Counted from the first letter of the stretch, positions 35,652-44,844 are shown. The stretch is DNA of 64,000 bases from Chroococcidiopsis sp. TS-821 (GCF_002939305.1 NZ_MVDI01000013.1:1-64000); one strand, 5' to 3'. Translations and numbers: made by a program. Notes: generated by a model not told the origin, from the letters alone.

Positions 35652-36323
35652 TTGACCGCAAAGCTGCAATTTCCAGCCGTTACAGGACTTTCACGCACGA
35701 CGCAAGCAAGTGTTACAGATTATTTACGAAAAGCAATTCTTTCAGGAGAGTTACCTGCGGGTACTCGTCTTGTACAAGCAGAATTATCGCAAGCACTCAA
35801 CGTGAGTGTTACTCCCATCCGCGAAGCACTCCGCGAACTAAGTACGCAAGGTTTAGTTGACTTAGATGCCTTTCGCGGTGCTGTAGTCCACACGCCAACG
35901 CTGGCAGAATTAGAAGAAATTTTTGAGATTCGGGCGGCGTTACTGCCGTTGAGTATTCAAAGAGGAGTATATGCGATTACCGAGCGAGAACTTCAGCAGG
36001 CAGAATTGCTGTTAATGCAAATGGAAGTTGAAAGCGATCGCCCCCGCTGGGTAGAACTGAATCGCCAATTTCACGATTTGCTGTATCAAGCAGACCGCAG
36101 TTTGCATTTAAAAACTTTACTACAACGCTTATCAGATATTGCAGCGATTTATATCAACTTATCGTTTGCCGAAAGACCATTACAAAAAGAATCAGCCGAT
36201 AAAGAACACCGCGAACTTTTAGCAGCATATCGTAGTAAAGATGCAGTGCGGGCAACAAATATATCTCTCAACCACATCAATTCAACGCTAGAAGCCGCCA
36301 GAAAAGTCTTACAAAGTCATTAG
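35652..36323 (+). CDS. GntR-family regulator (FCD domain)
   Basis: 223 residues from a TTG start with AAAGGAG about 8 bp before it. The N-terminal winged helix includes TDYLRKAILSGELPAGTRLVQAELSQALNVSVTPIREALREL (about residues 20-63). The C-terminal FCD ligand-binding domain is helical, with conserved histidines in NRQFHDLLYQADR and NISLNHINSTL. FCD regulators respond to small organic acids or metabolites. It is divergent from the lipoprotein/amidohydrolase pair and in front of the ring-opening genes, so it probably controls the locus. Confidence 0.85.
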   Translation: MTAKLQFPAVTGLSRTTQASVTDYLRKAILSGELPAGTRLVQAELSQALNVSVTPIREALRELSTQGLVDLDAFRGAVVHTPTLAELEEIFEIRAALLPLSIQRGVYAITERELQQAELLLMQMEVESDRPRWVELNRQFHDLLYQADRSLHLKTLLQRLSDIAAIYINLSFAERPLQKESADKEHRELLAAYRSKDAVRATNISLNHINSTLEAARKVLQSH

Positions 36324-36333
36324 TAAATAGATT

Positions 36334-37464
36334 ATGAGTACTTCAACTTCGCAACAGTGGATTGATGTTGGCGTCTTTCGCTTACCAATGTCTGCACCAG
36401 AGGATGTAAGTGGTTTACAACATCTTTTAGAAACACAGCAAATTCAAGCCGAAGATATTGTCGCGATTATTGCCCAAACCGAAGGCACAGGATACGTACG
36501 CGGCTATGCATCTTTGTGTATGCAACTATTGCTGTCGCAGTATTTGCAAATTTCTGTAGAAGACGTTTTTCGTCGCATTCCGATGATGATGATTGGGTTA
36601 TGTGGCGGCTTGATGAGTCCGCACTATACGATATTTACACGTAAGGCAGTTGCTGCACCCGCAACACCTCCTCCAGAAAAACGATTAGCTGTAGGAATTG
36701 CCGATACTCGCGTGTTGCTACCCGAAGAATACGGCACCATGACGCAAGTCAAGTTAGTAGCCGAAGCCGTAGAAGCCGCGATCGCGCAAGCTGGAATAAG
36801 TTCCTTAGACGACGTTCATTGCGTTGAAATCAAATGTCCCGCAATGACTCCAGCGCGGCTGCAAGATGCCGAAAGGCGTGGGGTGAAGGTTGTGAGTACT
36901 CATCTCAATCAAGCAAGTTCGATGGCGAAGGGTGCGTGTGCGTTGGGTATTGGTTTGGCTTTAAAAGAAATACCTCAAGAAAAGCTAGACGATCGCGCGA
37001 TTAACTCGAATCACGCACTTTACACAAATCGCGGTTCAGTGTCTGCTGGCGGAGAACAATCAGCGTGTCGCGTTTTAGTAATGGGTAACTCTGCGTTGTC
37101 GGTAAGTCGCTATCGCGTCGGAAGTGGAGTCATGCAAGATCAGTTGGATACAACTGGGGTGTACGTAGCCTTGAAATCCGCAGGGTTAGATTGTCAGATT
37201 CCACTCACAACCGATCGACAAAATAAGATTGCGCAAGTCTTTGTCAACTGTGGTGCAGATGCCGTCACTGCGGTGGGCAATCGCCGTCACACAATGCACA
37301 GTGATTTTTTAGCAGGCTATGCCGGAATTATGGCAAAAGCGGTAGCAAATGCGATCGTGGCTTCGGTAGTCGGCGATACGATGATTCTGGCGTCGGCAGG
37401 AAATGAACATCAAGGTGCGCGAGGAAGTAATTTGGTGGCGGCGATCGTTGATGTGGGAAATTAG
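36334..37464 (+). CDS. ring-opening amidohydrolase, diverged paralogue
   Basis: 376 residues of the cyanuric acid hydrolase (AtzD)/barbiturase family, which opens N-heterocycles with Ser-Lys dyads in three pseudo-symmetric domains. Domain 2 (DVHCVEIKCPAMTPAR, then SVSAGGEQSACRVLVMGNSA) and domain 3 (GNRRHTMHSDFLAGYA, ASAGNEHQGARG) are intact. In domain 1 the residues that match Lys and Ser of its neighbour are different: AQTEGTG replaces GKTEGNG, and IGLCGG replaces SGGTEG. In known enzymes the catalytic pair is generally taken from domain 2. The gene begins 10 bp after the regulator. Confidence 0.78.
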   Translation: MSTSTSQQWIDVGVFRLPMSAPEDVSGLQHLLETQQIQAEDIVAIIAQTEGTGYVRGYASLCMQLLLSQYLQISVEDVFRRIPMMMIGLCGGLMSPHYTIFTRKAVAAPATPPPEKRLAVGIADTRVLLPEEYGTMTQVKLVAEAVEAAIAQAGISSLDDVHCVEIKCPAMTPARLQDAERRGVKVVSTHLNQASSMAKGACALGIGLALKEIPQEKLDDRAINSNHALYTNRGSVSAGGEQSACRVLVMGNSALSVSRYRVGSGVMQDQLDTTGVYVALKSAGLDCQIPLTTDRQNKIAQVFVNCGADAVTAVGNRRHTMHSDFLAGYAGIMAKAVANAIVASVVGDTMILASAGNEHQGARGSNLVAAIVDVGN

Positions 37465-37568
37465 CAGGGTTTCATAGCGCCCGCTTCCTCGATTCTAGAG
37501 GAGAAAATGTCGTTGAGGGGCAAATTGAGGATTTTTAGACAACAGCCATTTGACAAGGAAGTAAAAAT

Positions 37569-37982
37569 ATGTATTTGCGTCAAACGCGAGAGTTAACTCA
37601 CCAAGGGGCGATGGTAGTGTTGCAAGGGGCGATCGCCAAAGCTGAAGAAATGGGCGTACCGCAGTGTATTGCGATTGTGGATACTGGGGGAAATTTATTG
37701 GCGTTTGTGCGGATGGATGGCGCGAAAATTTTGAGTCAAATTTCGGCAACGCAAAAAGCCGTGACGGCGGTTTCTTCGCGAGTACCAACAGGAGGAGTTG
37801 CGCAAGATGTCGAAATCAAACTGGCATTGGCAACGGGGGGACAATTAACGAATTTAAAAGGTGGAGTTCCGATTACGATTGATGACCAAATCGTCGGGGC
37901 GATCGGTGTGGGGTCGGGGACTGGACAACAAGATGTCGAAGTCGCTTTAGCTGGAATCGCTGCGTTACAGGCAGTTATGTAA
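37569..37982 (+). CDS. HbpS/GlcG-family protein
   Basis: A 137-residue protein of the HbpS/GlcG/PduO-C fold. Motifs are [19 protein letters not shown]-like (here [20 protein letters not shown], about residues 35-54) and [29 protein letters not shown] (about 99-127). Members bind haem, cobalamin-type cofactors or small metabolites. They are often fused to or near degradation genes. It lies between the two ring-opening amidohydrolase genes, with 5 bp to the second, so it is in the same operon. A role as an accessory or intermediate-binding protein is inferred. Confidence 0.75.
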   Translation: MYLRQTRELTHQGAMVVLQGAIAKAEEMGVPQCIAIVDTGGNLLAFVRMDGAKILSQISATQKAVTAVSSRVPTGGVAQDVEIKLALATGGQLTNLKGGVPITIDDQIVGAIGVGSGTGQQDVEVALAGIAALQAVM

Positions 37983-37987
37983 TACTT

Positions 37988-39025
37988 ATGAAAGTAGAAG
38001 TTCACAAAATACCGCAAAATAGCCCTGATGACTTATCGCAATTCGACGCCCTGATTCATAGCGGCAAGATCGATCCGCATAAAATTGTGGCAATTCTTGG
38101 TAAAACGGAGGGTAACGGTTGCGTTAATGACTTTACGCGCGGGTTCGCAGTGCAAACGTTGAAAACATACCTGCGCGAAAAAGCGAATCTTGAAGTTGCA
38201 CAACGAATTATTTATGTGATGTCAGGCGGTACGGAAGGAGTTTTAAGTCCGCACCTAAATATTTTTACGCGAGACGAGGAAGAAGGAGCACAACGCTGGG
38301 GCTTAGCGATTGGAATTAGCCGGACGCGGGACTTTTTACCAACCGAGATTGGTACGCTCGCAATGGTTGAAGAAGTAGCTGTGGGGGTAGAAGCTGCGAT
38401 CGCTGACGCGAAGTTAAATAAAACGGATGTTCATTTTGTGCAAATTAAATGCCCGTTAATCGTTTCTACGCAACAGGTAAAAGCGAGTAACAGCTATCAA
38501 TCGATGGCGTATTCGCGCGGGGCGTCTGCATTAGGTGTGGCTGTGGCGTTGGGAGAGATTAGTTTTGAGCAAATAACAGCAACAGATATTTGTGCAAACT
38601 ATACGTTGTATTCTCAAGTTGCTTCGACTTCAGCAGGAGTGGAGTTGCGTAACTGTGAAATTATCGTACTGGGTAACTCGCCGCATTCCACAAGTAACTT
38701 TGTTATCGGACACAGTGTCATGCAACACGCGTTGGATCGCGAGGCAATTTGTCAAGCAGTGCGCAGTACCAATCAACCCTTAGAACGCGTTGTCAATATC
38801 TTTGCCAAAGCTGAAGCCGATCCTTCGGGATTTATTTTAGGACGCCGACACACGATGTTAGATGACTCGGATATCAATCATACACGCATGGCAAGAGCCG
38901 TTGTTGGGGCGATCGCGGCTTCTGTCGTGCAAGACCCAATGGTGTATGTTTCCGGTGGTAGCGAACATCAAGGTCCTCCTGGCGGCGGTCCTGTCGCGGC
39001 GATCGCCTACTTGCCAACACAATGA
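37988..39025 (+). CDS. ring-opening amidohydrolase (cyanuric acid hydrolase/barbiturase family)
   Basis: 345 residues. Family motifs of all three domains are conserved: [17 protein letters not shown] (near 38) and [17 protein letters not shown] (near 78), [13 protein letters not shown] (near 149) with [20 protein letters not shown] (near 214), and [20 protein letters not shown] (near 285) with [19 protein letters not shown] (near 323). The family hydrolyses cyanuric acid to carboxybiuret or barbituric acid to ureidomalonate. Which is used here cannot be decided from sequence. It is the last gene of the operon, and an inserted element follows about 0.5 kb on. Confidence 0.85.
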   Translation: MKVEVHKIPQNSPDDLSQFDALIHSGKIDPHKIVAILGKTEGNGCVNDFTRGFAVQTLKTYLREKANLEVAQRIIYVMSGGTEGVLSPHLNIFTRDEEEGAQRWGLAIGISRTRDFLPTEIGTLAMVEEVAVGVEAAIADAKLNKTDVHFVQIKCPLIVSTQQVKASNSYQSMAYSRGASALGVAVALGEISFEQITATDICANYTLYSQVASTSAGVELRNCEIIVLGNSPHSTSNFVIGHSVMQHALDREAICQAVRSTNQPLERVVNIFAKAEADPSGFILGRRHTMLDDSDINHTRMARAVVGAIAASVVQDPMVYVSGGSEHQGPPGGGPVAAIAYLPTQ

Positions 39026-39084
39026 GTAAACTACCCGCCGCTAAGCACCGATAAACCCGCTCGTTACTATAGTGGAGGCTTTTT

Positions 39085-39136
39085 GTAGCCCTAGAACCAC
39101 ACGTTCCAAGGAACAATATAGTTCCGAACCTCTAGG
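39085..39136. repeat. structured palindromic region
   Basis: CCTAGA at 39090-39095 is inverted as TCTAGG at 39131-39136, and GTTCC/GGAAC pairs lie between them. It precedes the tnpB insertion and could be a mobile-element end or a structured RNA. The function is not known. Confidence 0.4.
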
Positions 39137-39231
39137 CTGGTTTACTAATACAGCCCCAAGTTTTTTAATATTAACTGCACCATTTTATGTCTTATTAAAT
39201 TCTAAATAACAACAACAACAACAGCGTAGCT

Positions 39232-39260
39232 GATATGAAGTTTTATCACTACGCTGTTTT
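39232..39260 (+). terminator. hairpin with T-run
   Basis: CAGCGTAG (39232-39239) pairs perfectly with CTACGCTG (39249-39256) and is followed by TTTT. It is the first strong terminator after the ring-opening operon and lies in front of the integrase remnant. A short (AAC)n run precedes it. Confidence 0.7.
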
Positions 39261-39324
39261 CATGTCTATACAAATTCCTCTTTTAACTCTACAATGTAAA
39301 CAACGATATTGAGGGTAGGCGAGG

Positions 39325-39615
39325 ATGAAAGTCCAAAAAGGTATCCTCCCAGACAGTGACTATCCGGTTTGGATGGTACTGGATGATGATTATTTACCTA
39401 TCGAGCCAATCCAGAAATACCTGCATTACTTAGACAGCGTAGGGCGTTCTCCAAATACGATTCAGACTTATGCCCACAACCTCAAACTATTCTGGGAGTT
39501 TTTACGGGATTCAAAGTTAAACTGGCTCGAAATTGATTTGGAGCAGCTATCAAACTTTATTCACTGGTTGAGAAACCCTAATAAATACAAGTATGGTGGA
39601 TGGGTAACGTTGTAG
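39325..39615 (+). pseudogene. tyrosine recombinase N-terminal fragment cut by a tnpB element
   Basis: 96 codons. QKYLHYLDSVGRSPNTIQTYAHNLKLFWEFLRDSKLNWLEI and LSNFIHWLRNPN form the SAM-like N-terminal DNA-binding domain of phage-type integrases. The match ends near 39590, where the 3' end of tnpB on the opposite strand begins, and a stop follows at 39615. The catalytic domain is absent; I could not find its continuation on the far side of the insertion. It differs in sequence from the relic at 1.1 kb. Confidence 0.75.
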
Positions 39616-40738
39616 AAAATGAAAACAACGTAGAATGTTTACCCAGCAAACGCTGTAGACGTTGTAAACGACATAAACCATTGTAGTCAGCATCTCCAGT
39701 CCAATTGCAAACAGCATTAATACACTTAAAGGACTTGCCGTTACGTTCTCCAATTACATTGCAACAATGGCAGGTTTTTGATGTGTATCGTGGGTCAACT
39801 AATACTATTTCAACTCCCGCAGCCAAGCTTTTATAAGTTATAAATTGTCTCAGTTCAAAAAACGACCAAGAGTTAGACAATCTTCGTTCTTTCTTGCTGC
39901 GAGGTAGCTGATTTGTTCTTTCCCTGATCCCTTCTAAATTCTCTAACGCAATTACAGAATTAGATGCGAGAGCTTGCTGAACTAGGATTTTGCTGACGAC
40001 ATGGTTGGCGTGTTTCTGAAAACGTCGCTCTTTGCCCGATAACCGTTTCAGGAGTTGCCGACATCTACGCCGACTACTCCTTGTGCCTTTAGACGCTTTT
40101 TGTTGCAACGACGCTCTCAGTCTTGAATGATGGTTTCTAATTTTAGTTATTTGTTTTCCACTTGCTCTAAACCCATTTGTTGTTACGCATATGTCCGTCC
40201 TTCCTAAATCGACACCCAAAACGTCTTTCGATTCAATTGGTTGGGGCGCTTCATCTTTAACTTGAATGTTGATGAAGTATTCCCCCTTTTTTGTTTTAAC
40301 CAACGTAGCAGAGGTAGGCTTTTTCCCTTTAAGCTTACCGATTTGATAGCTACCTAAAGATAATTTAAACTTCTCTCTACCACCTACCAACTTTAAACTT
40401 ACTGTTTGATTCTTCTCGTTATAGGCAAATATTCGAGCATCGTAATCAACACTAGTCGGTTTAAAGTCTTTAACAGACTTGCCCTTTTGTTTAGCCGTCT
40501 TACGATTTCCTGCTACTCGATTAATGGCTCGAATGGCTAGGTTTGCAGATAGGTCGAACTGTTGCCTTACCTGCTCGTAAACCAAAGACTGAATCCGAAC
40601 GTTGTTGGTTAGCTTGGAATCTACTGACTGATTTATCCAGTTGCAAGCAGCAGCAAAATTAACCAGCGTCGCATCTAGTTTGGCAACCTGGTCACCCTGG
40701 GTTATTAACTTGCAACTTATAGTCAGTATTGTTTCCAT
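39578..40738 (-). CDS. tnpB: TnpB (IS200/IS605-type, RNA-guided nuclease)
   Basis: 386 residues with a RuvC-like nuclease: VLGVDLGRTDICV (first Asp), SNSVIALENLEGIRERTNQ (Glu) and WTGDADYNG (last Asp), plus a C4 zinc finger (CHCCNVIGERNGKSFKCINAVC). No tnpA transposase is present, so the element is of the tnpB-only (IS1341) kind. The C-terminus (LCRLQRLQRLLGKHS to HHTCIY) runs across the end of the element into the disrupted integrase. TnpB proteins use a reRNA from the 3' end of their gene to cut DNA. Confidence 0.88.
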   Translation of the reverse strand: METILTISCKLITQGDQVAKLDATLVNFAAACNWINQSVDSKLTNNVRIQSLVYEQVRQQFDLSANLAIRAINRVAGNRKTAKQKGKSVKDFKPTSVDYDARIFAYNEKNQTVSLKLVGGREKFKLSLGSYQIGKLKGKKPTSATLVKTKKGEYFINIQVKDEAPQPIESKDVLGVDLGRTDICVTTNGFRASGKQITKIRNHHSRLRASLQQKASKGTRSSRRRCRQLLKRLSGKERRFQKHANHVVSKILVQQALASNSVIALENLEGIRERTNQLPRSKKERRLSNSWSFFELRQFITYKSLAAGVEIVLVDPRYTSKTCHCCNVIGERNGKSFKCINAVCNWTGDADYNGLCRLQRLQRLLGKHSTLFSFSTTLPIHHTCIY

Positions 40739-40845
40739 GCACTCAGTATATCACTACAATGATAAAAGTAGTGTAAAGCCTTGCACTACTTTTAATTGAT
40801 ATATTGGTTGCAATTCCTCCCACCACCAAACTTCGTTATGGTGGG
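39590..40845 (-). mobile_element. tnpB-only IS200/IS605-type element
   Basis: The approximate element runs from the integrase break near 39590 to the hairpins upstream of tnpB. A 10-bp perfect stem AAAAGTAGTG/CACTACTTTT (40764-40773 with 40784-40793) and a second CCCACCA/TGGTGGG (40819-40825 with 40839-40845) lie in front of tnpB, as for the subterminal hairpins of this family. Exact ends were not resolved. Confidence 0.65.
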
Positions 40846-41417
40846 GGCATCCTTGCGATACCTAGGTGAAAAGTCAGCAGAAAACGGTTGCAATTGTGGC
40901 AGAAACAGCAATACCAGTAGTGTTTCAATACTCGGTGGTTTACCCTGTTCTGTGTTTATTTGCTTGATATACGCGCGTACAGCTGACAGTACGCTTTTCT
41001 TTTTTTAACTACAGTCGGTGTAGATTTAGTTCTTCATGTGGCTACAGTAAGTGAGACGCAAAGCCCTATAATCCTGAAGGATACAATGGGTTTATTCGCG
41101 TCATAAATTAGCGGCTTTATTTAAAGCACGCGGCGCAGTAGAATAACGGCGATTGAATAATAAAATCAAGGTAACAAACGCTGTATGTAGTGATTGAATG
41201 CTTCAATGCAGGCGCGTCAGCTGATATCTATCGTCGCGATCGCGGTCGTCAATTACTCTAGATGCTTTCAACTCATGCGTACTAACGGTCCATCATTATT
41301 TGATATCTGGATTCAAGCTTGGCGCGATCTCAGTCATTTTGAGATTAATCCCCGTACGCACTTCAGCAGAAGTCGCTTAAGCATATCGCAGTTCAGCTTT
41401 AGCAACGCGGCAGTAAT
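40846..41417. other. intergenic stretch after the tnpB element
   Basis: No supported gene. Frames here (for example a TTG-started one from 41194) lack recognisable domains. It lies between the insertion and the convergent acetamidase gene and may be decayed DNA. Confidence 0.35.
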
Positions 41418-42380
41418 TTACAATGCGATCGCTCTTGGTAAAATTGCCTTTGATAACATTGCGTGAACGCCTTTTTGGGGCAAATTGACCACTTGCGTAA
41501 TGCGAAAATTGACGGCTAAACTGCACAATACATAAGCTTCTTCGGCACTCAATCCTACAAAGCGCTTGAGTAGCTCAATCATATGCTGTAATGCAGATTC
41601 AAACGCTGCGTCTAAAGTCTGCCCAAAGCCCATTGTAATAATGTCGGTGGGCGTTTCAGCAATGGGAGTTGTGAGCTTGAGATCTTTACGCAGTGTTATC
41701 TTAATTCTGCCATTCATTGATGTTTCAATCGCAGTCAAATCAACTTCACCATCGCCTTGCGCTGAGTGTCCGTCACCAATGGAAAATAACGCGCCAGGAA
41801 CAAAAACGGGTAGAAATATTCGCGAACCTGCTTGCAGTTCTTTGTTGTCAATATTTCCGCCATAATTACCAGGCGGAACCGAGGAACGATTTTCTGCGGT
41901 CGCAACACCAAGAATCCCAAAAAAAGGCTTGAGGGGAATTTTTATCCCACTTCCTAACGGAAACTCCGCAATTTGTTTGTCTAAATCTAATGGAATAAAT
42001 TGTATCTTTTGTTCTGAAAAGTATTTAGGTAATGCACCTTTATTCGGGTAGATTGCATTAAAACCAACGGGTAATCGTGGATAAATTGCTTCTAAATTGA
42101 CTTCCAAGACATCTCCAGGTTGAGCATCAGCGATCCAAATTGGTCCTGTGAGCAAGTGAGGTCCTAAATCAACTTTACGCTTGCTAGGAAGATGGTGACA
42201 AATCTCTTGCAATTCCGGCGTTAGAAATTCTGGCGGGGCTTTGTCGTAAACATAGAAGCCGGTGTATGTTTCAATGTCAATACTATCGCCTGAATGAATC
42301 GTTAAAACAGGTTTTAATTGAGGAGAAAAACCGCCTAGGTGTACCGTTTCACGACTAGCTTTAAGAATATGATGCGCCAT
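41418..42380 (-). CDS. acetamidase/formamidase family protein
   Basis: 320 residues. The FmdA/AmdA pattern is visible: HLGGFSPQLKPVLTIHSGDSIDIETYTG (about residues 16-43), GPHLLTGPIWIADAQPGDVLEVNL (about 74-97), the PGNYGGNIDNKEL and GALFSIGDGHSAQGDGEVDLTAIE segments (about 168-220). The family hydrolyses acetamide or formamide to the acid and ammonia. With the ring-opening enzymes upstream, it could finish the release of ammonia from a ring-derived amide. The IS element separates it from that operon and it is transcribed towards the element. Substrate inferred. Confidence 0.85.
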   Translation of the reverse strand: MAHHILKASRETVHLGGFSPQLKPVLTIHSGDSIDIETYTGFYVYDKAPPEFLTPELQEICHHLPSKRKVDLGPHLLTGPIWIADAQPGDVLEVNLEAIYPRLPVGFNAIYPNKGALPKYFSEQKIQFIPLDLDKQIAEFPLGSGIKIPLKPFFGILGVATAENRSSVPPGNYGGNIDNKELQAGSRIFLPVFVPGALFSIGDGHSAQGDGEVDLTAIETSMNGRIKITLRKDLKLTTPIAETPTDIITMGFGQTLDAAFESALQHMIELLKRFVGLSAEEAYVLCSLAVNFRITQVVNLPQKGVHAMLSKAILPRAIAL

Positions 42381-42457
42381 GCGATCGCAAGATAGTCAAA
42401 AATTTTATTCTGTCGAGTTTATTTCAGTATTTTACTATCTTTATGTAATCAATTTAA

Positions 42458-42646
42458 CAGAAAAATATTAAAAATTATGCTGGGAAAGATAGTGGAGTAC
42501 AGTACGAGTTTGAAGCAACGTATTTCTACCTGATAAGAAACAACATCGCGCTTGTTCCCGCATTTTATATCATTGGCAATCCCAAAAATTTTAGCGATAA
42601 CCCAACAGTCTATGTTGGTAACTTACGCGCCCAGTTTAGCTTTTAG
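42458..42646 (+). pseudogene. porin C-terminal fragment
   Basis: A 62-codon open stretch reads KNYAGKDSGVQYEFEATYFY, then LIRNNIALVPAFYIIGNPKN and FSDNPTVYVGNLRAQFSF before a TAG at 42644-42646. The alternating strands and the terminal LRAQFSF with a last Phe are the pattern of the closing beta-strands of cyanobacterial OprB/SLH-type porins. An in-frame stop lies upstream at 42455, and no start or other part is present. A relic of a deleted outer-membrane porin gene. Confidence 0.6.
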
Positions 42647-42712
42647 TTGTTAGCCCTAGAAATTGTACCCTTCACTAAAGGAAAATTACGACATAATTTA
42701 AGTTCTCCTCAT

Positions 42713-44707
42713 TTAAAGTAAAACAGTCACGTGTCGAATGACTTCTGCAACTGACCAAGCTTGGGCGATCGCACCTCTGGGAGTATGCGGCGCGTCACCG
42801 TCAAAAATTTCAGAAATTGAGCCAATACAAGCTTGCGCGTGAAAGTGTTCGAGTAAAGGTTGCCAATCGAAGGGAACAGGTTCTTCCAAGTTGTAACGTT
42901 GCCAAGCACGGATAAACGAACCAATCAGCCAACTCCATACCGTACCTTGATGATAAGCGCGATCGCGGTGTTCCGCATCTCCGATACATTTACCAACGTA
43001 TTGTACGTCTTCTGGTGCTAAACTCCGCAATCCATAAGGCGTGAGCAGTTTTGCCCTAGCAACTTCTAAAATTTGCCGTCCTTGGTGTGAGGGAAATGCA
43101 GAATGATGAAATGACAGTGCTAAAACCGCATTTGGGCGAATTTGCGGATTGCGGCGATCGTCCGGTTCAATCGTGTCGTATAAGTAGCCTTTTGTCGGAT
43201 TCCAAAACTTCTGCATCGAGTCTTTGACTTGTTCGGCTTGTTGTTGATAGCGTCGTGCTTGATTTAATAAACGGGCTTGTTCAAATCCATCCTCTTGACT
43301 TAAACGTTCTGCCCAAGTACTCGCCCAACACAAAGCAGAGTACCATAAAGCATTAATTTCGACAGGCTTACCGCGACGCGGCGTGACAGGTTGTCCGCGA
43401 ACAATAGCATCCATCCACGTCAGCGCGACACCTGGTGCGTCCCAACTCACAAGTCCATCCGCAGCATCGACTTGGATATTAAACTTTGTCCCCGTCATAA
43501 AGGCTTTATAAATTTGCTGTACGACGGCGTACTCCTCGACTAAAAAATCCCAATCTTGAGTAGCTTCGAAATACAACCCTAAAGTTTCAATCCAAAGTAA
43601 AGCCGCATCAATACTGTTGTAAGACGGTTCAGCACCAATATCAGGAAACGTATTCGGAATCAAACCATGACGACAATAACGACCGAAAGTTTGTAATAGT
43701 CCTTTTGCTAAATCAAAGCGCTGCGTTGTCAGTGCTAATCCTGGTAACGCAATTAATGTATCGCGTCCCCAATCATTAAACCAGTGATAACCGGCAATAA
43801 CTGTAGGTCCAGCAATCGAAGCGCGGTACACGACAAATTGGTCGCCTGCACGGAGTAATTGTCGCAGTTGTGTAGAAGTTGAAGAGTCAAAATTGAACGT
43901 TTGGGCAAGTCGTTGCTGTTCTAGTTGTACAGCATCAGTAAAATCGGTGTTTTGCAGTGCGGGTAAAGCGCTATTTGGAAATCCTACCCGTGCTTCTATG
44001 GTAAGACAACTTTCTGTGTCTAAGTGAATTGTAAGATAACCAGGACTATACAAGTCTTCGCGATCGCTTAACCCTCGATTTGTTTCTTCAGGCAAACGAT
44101 AATTCCAGTACCATACGGGGTCGTGTTGATATTCACCCGCTGTCCAACGTAACTGCCAAGGTGTTCCTACCCATCCAGGGCGTAATGCCTGCAAAAATAC
44201 CTGCTGTTGCCCCAAAAGTTGCGAAAATTGTAGATTTGGATCGGCTTGCTGCTGATGATGAAAATCGCGATCGGCAATCATGAACCGCAAGCGTAAAGTT
44301 GCTGGTAACTCTCCTTTGTAGCAATACTGAATCAGAACGCGATTTGTGTTGCTTTGTGAGGGTACAGTACCTACATGCGGCATAATAATTTGTCTCGTTA
44401 GCTGCCAATGATCTTCTTGCCATATCCAGGTAGGAACTGGGTCAATTTCAAAGCGATGCAGCAACTGAAAGCCTTTCGGCTCAATCACGTTGTTACCCCA
44501 ATAATTTGTTCCCAAGGCAATAACTTTGCCTGCTACTTCTAAACTTGCTTCGATGTGCGACAGTAGTAACGTGCGCTGACTTGGTGGGTTTAATGCTGCA
44601 ATTAACCAACCATGATACGTCCGCGTGCGCGCGTCAGTCACTGTACCACTCGCAAAACTTCCTAATCCATTCGTCAGCAGCCACTCGCGATCGTCTAAAT
44701 TCTTCAT
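42713..44707 (-). CDS. glycogen debranching enzyme (GDE-type amylo-alpha-1,6-glucosidase)
   Basis: 664 residues. An N-terminal GDE_N domain (EWLLTNGLGSFASGTVTDARTRTYHGWL, about residues 8-35) precedes the C-terminal GH133-like (alpha/alpha)6 barrel, with GYHWFNDWGRDTLIALPGLAL (about 307-327) and GRYCRHGLIPNTFPDIGAEPSYNSIDAALLWIETL (about 345-379). It removes alpha-1,6 branches of glycogen. With glgC and the GH13 enzyme nearby it makes this region a storage-polysaccharide cluster. Length is normal for the bacterial/archaeal type. Confidence 0.88.
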   Translation of the reverse strand: MKNLDDREWLLTNGLGSFASGTVTDARTRTYHGWLIAALNPPSQRTLLLSHIEASLEVAGKVIALGTNYWGNNVIEPKGFQLLHRFEIDPVPTWIWQEDHWQLTRQIIMPHVGTVPSQSNTNRVLIQYCYKGELPATLRLRFMIADRDFHHQQQADPNLQFSQLLGQQQVFLQALRPGWVGTPWQLRWTAGEYQHDPVWYWNYRLPEETNRGLSDREDLYSPGYLTIHLDTESCLTIEARVGFPNSALPALQNTDFTDAVQLEQQRLAQTFNFDSSTSTQLRQLLRAGDQFVVYRASIAGPTVIAGYHWFNDWGRDTLIALPGLALTTQRFDLAKGLLQTFGRYCRHGLIPNTFPDIGAEPSYNSIDAALLWIETLGLYFEATQDWDFLVEEYAVVQQIYKAFMTGTKFNIQVDAADGLVSWDAPGVALTWMDAIVRGQPVTPRRGKPVEINALWYSALCWASTWAERLSQEDGFEQARLLNQARRYQQQAEQVKDSMQKFWNPTKGYLYDTIEPDDRRNPQIRPNAVLALSFHHSAFPSHQGRQILEVARAKLLTPYGLRSLAPEDVQYVGKCIGDAEHRDRAYHQGTVWSWLIGSFIRAWQRYNLEEPVPFDWQPLLEHFHAQACIGSISEIFDGDAPHTPRGAIAQAWSVAEVIRHVTVLL

Positions 44708-44844
44708 TTGCTACTCAAAATCGTTATGAGTATGATATAGTTGTAACAGTTCGACATAATCAAGATTCGCGTGCATGAGTTAGTTGTATCAAACTTGCTC
44801 ATAGTCACCTGATGAAAGTAGACGCATCAAGGAGAAATAGTTTA

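Noticed and set aside
39200-39232. Run of AAC triplets near the terminator
   Set aside because: A simple low-complexity run of about six units, with no array structure.
40846-41040. Second half of the split integrase after the tnpB element
   Set aside because: None of the frames shows the RHRY catalytic residues or any integrase pattern.
41194-41466. 90-codon TTG-started frame between the tnpB element and the acetamidase gene
   Set aside because: Overlaps the end of the acetamidase gene on the other strand, has no recognisable domain and has a composition unlike a folded protein.
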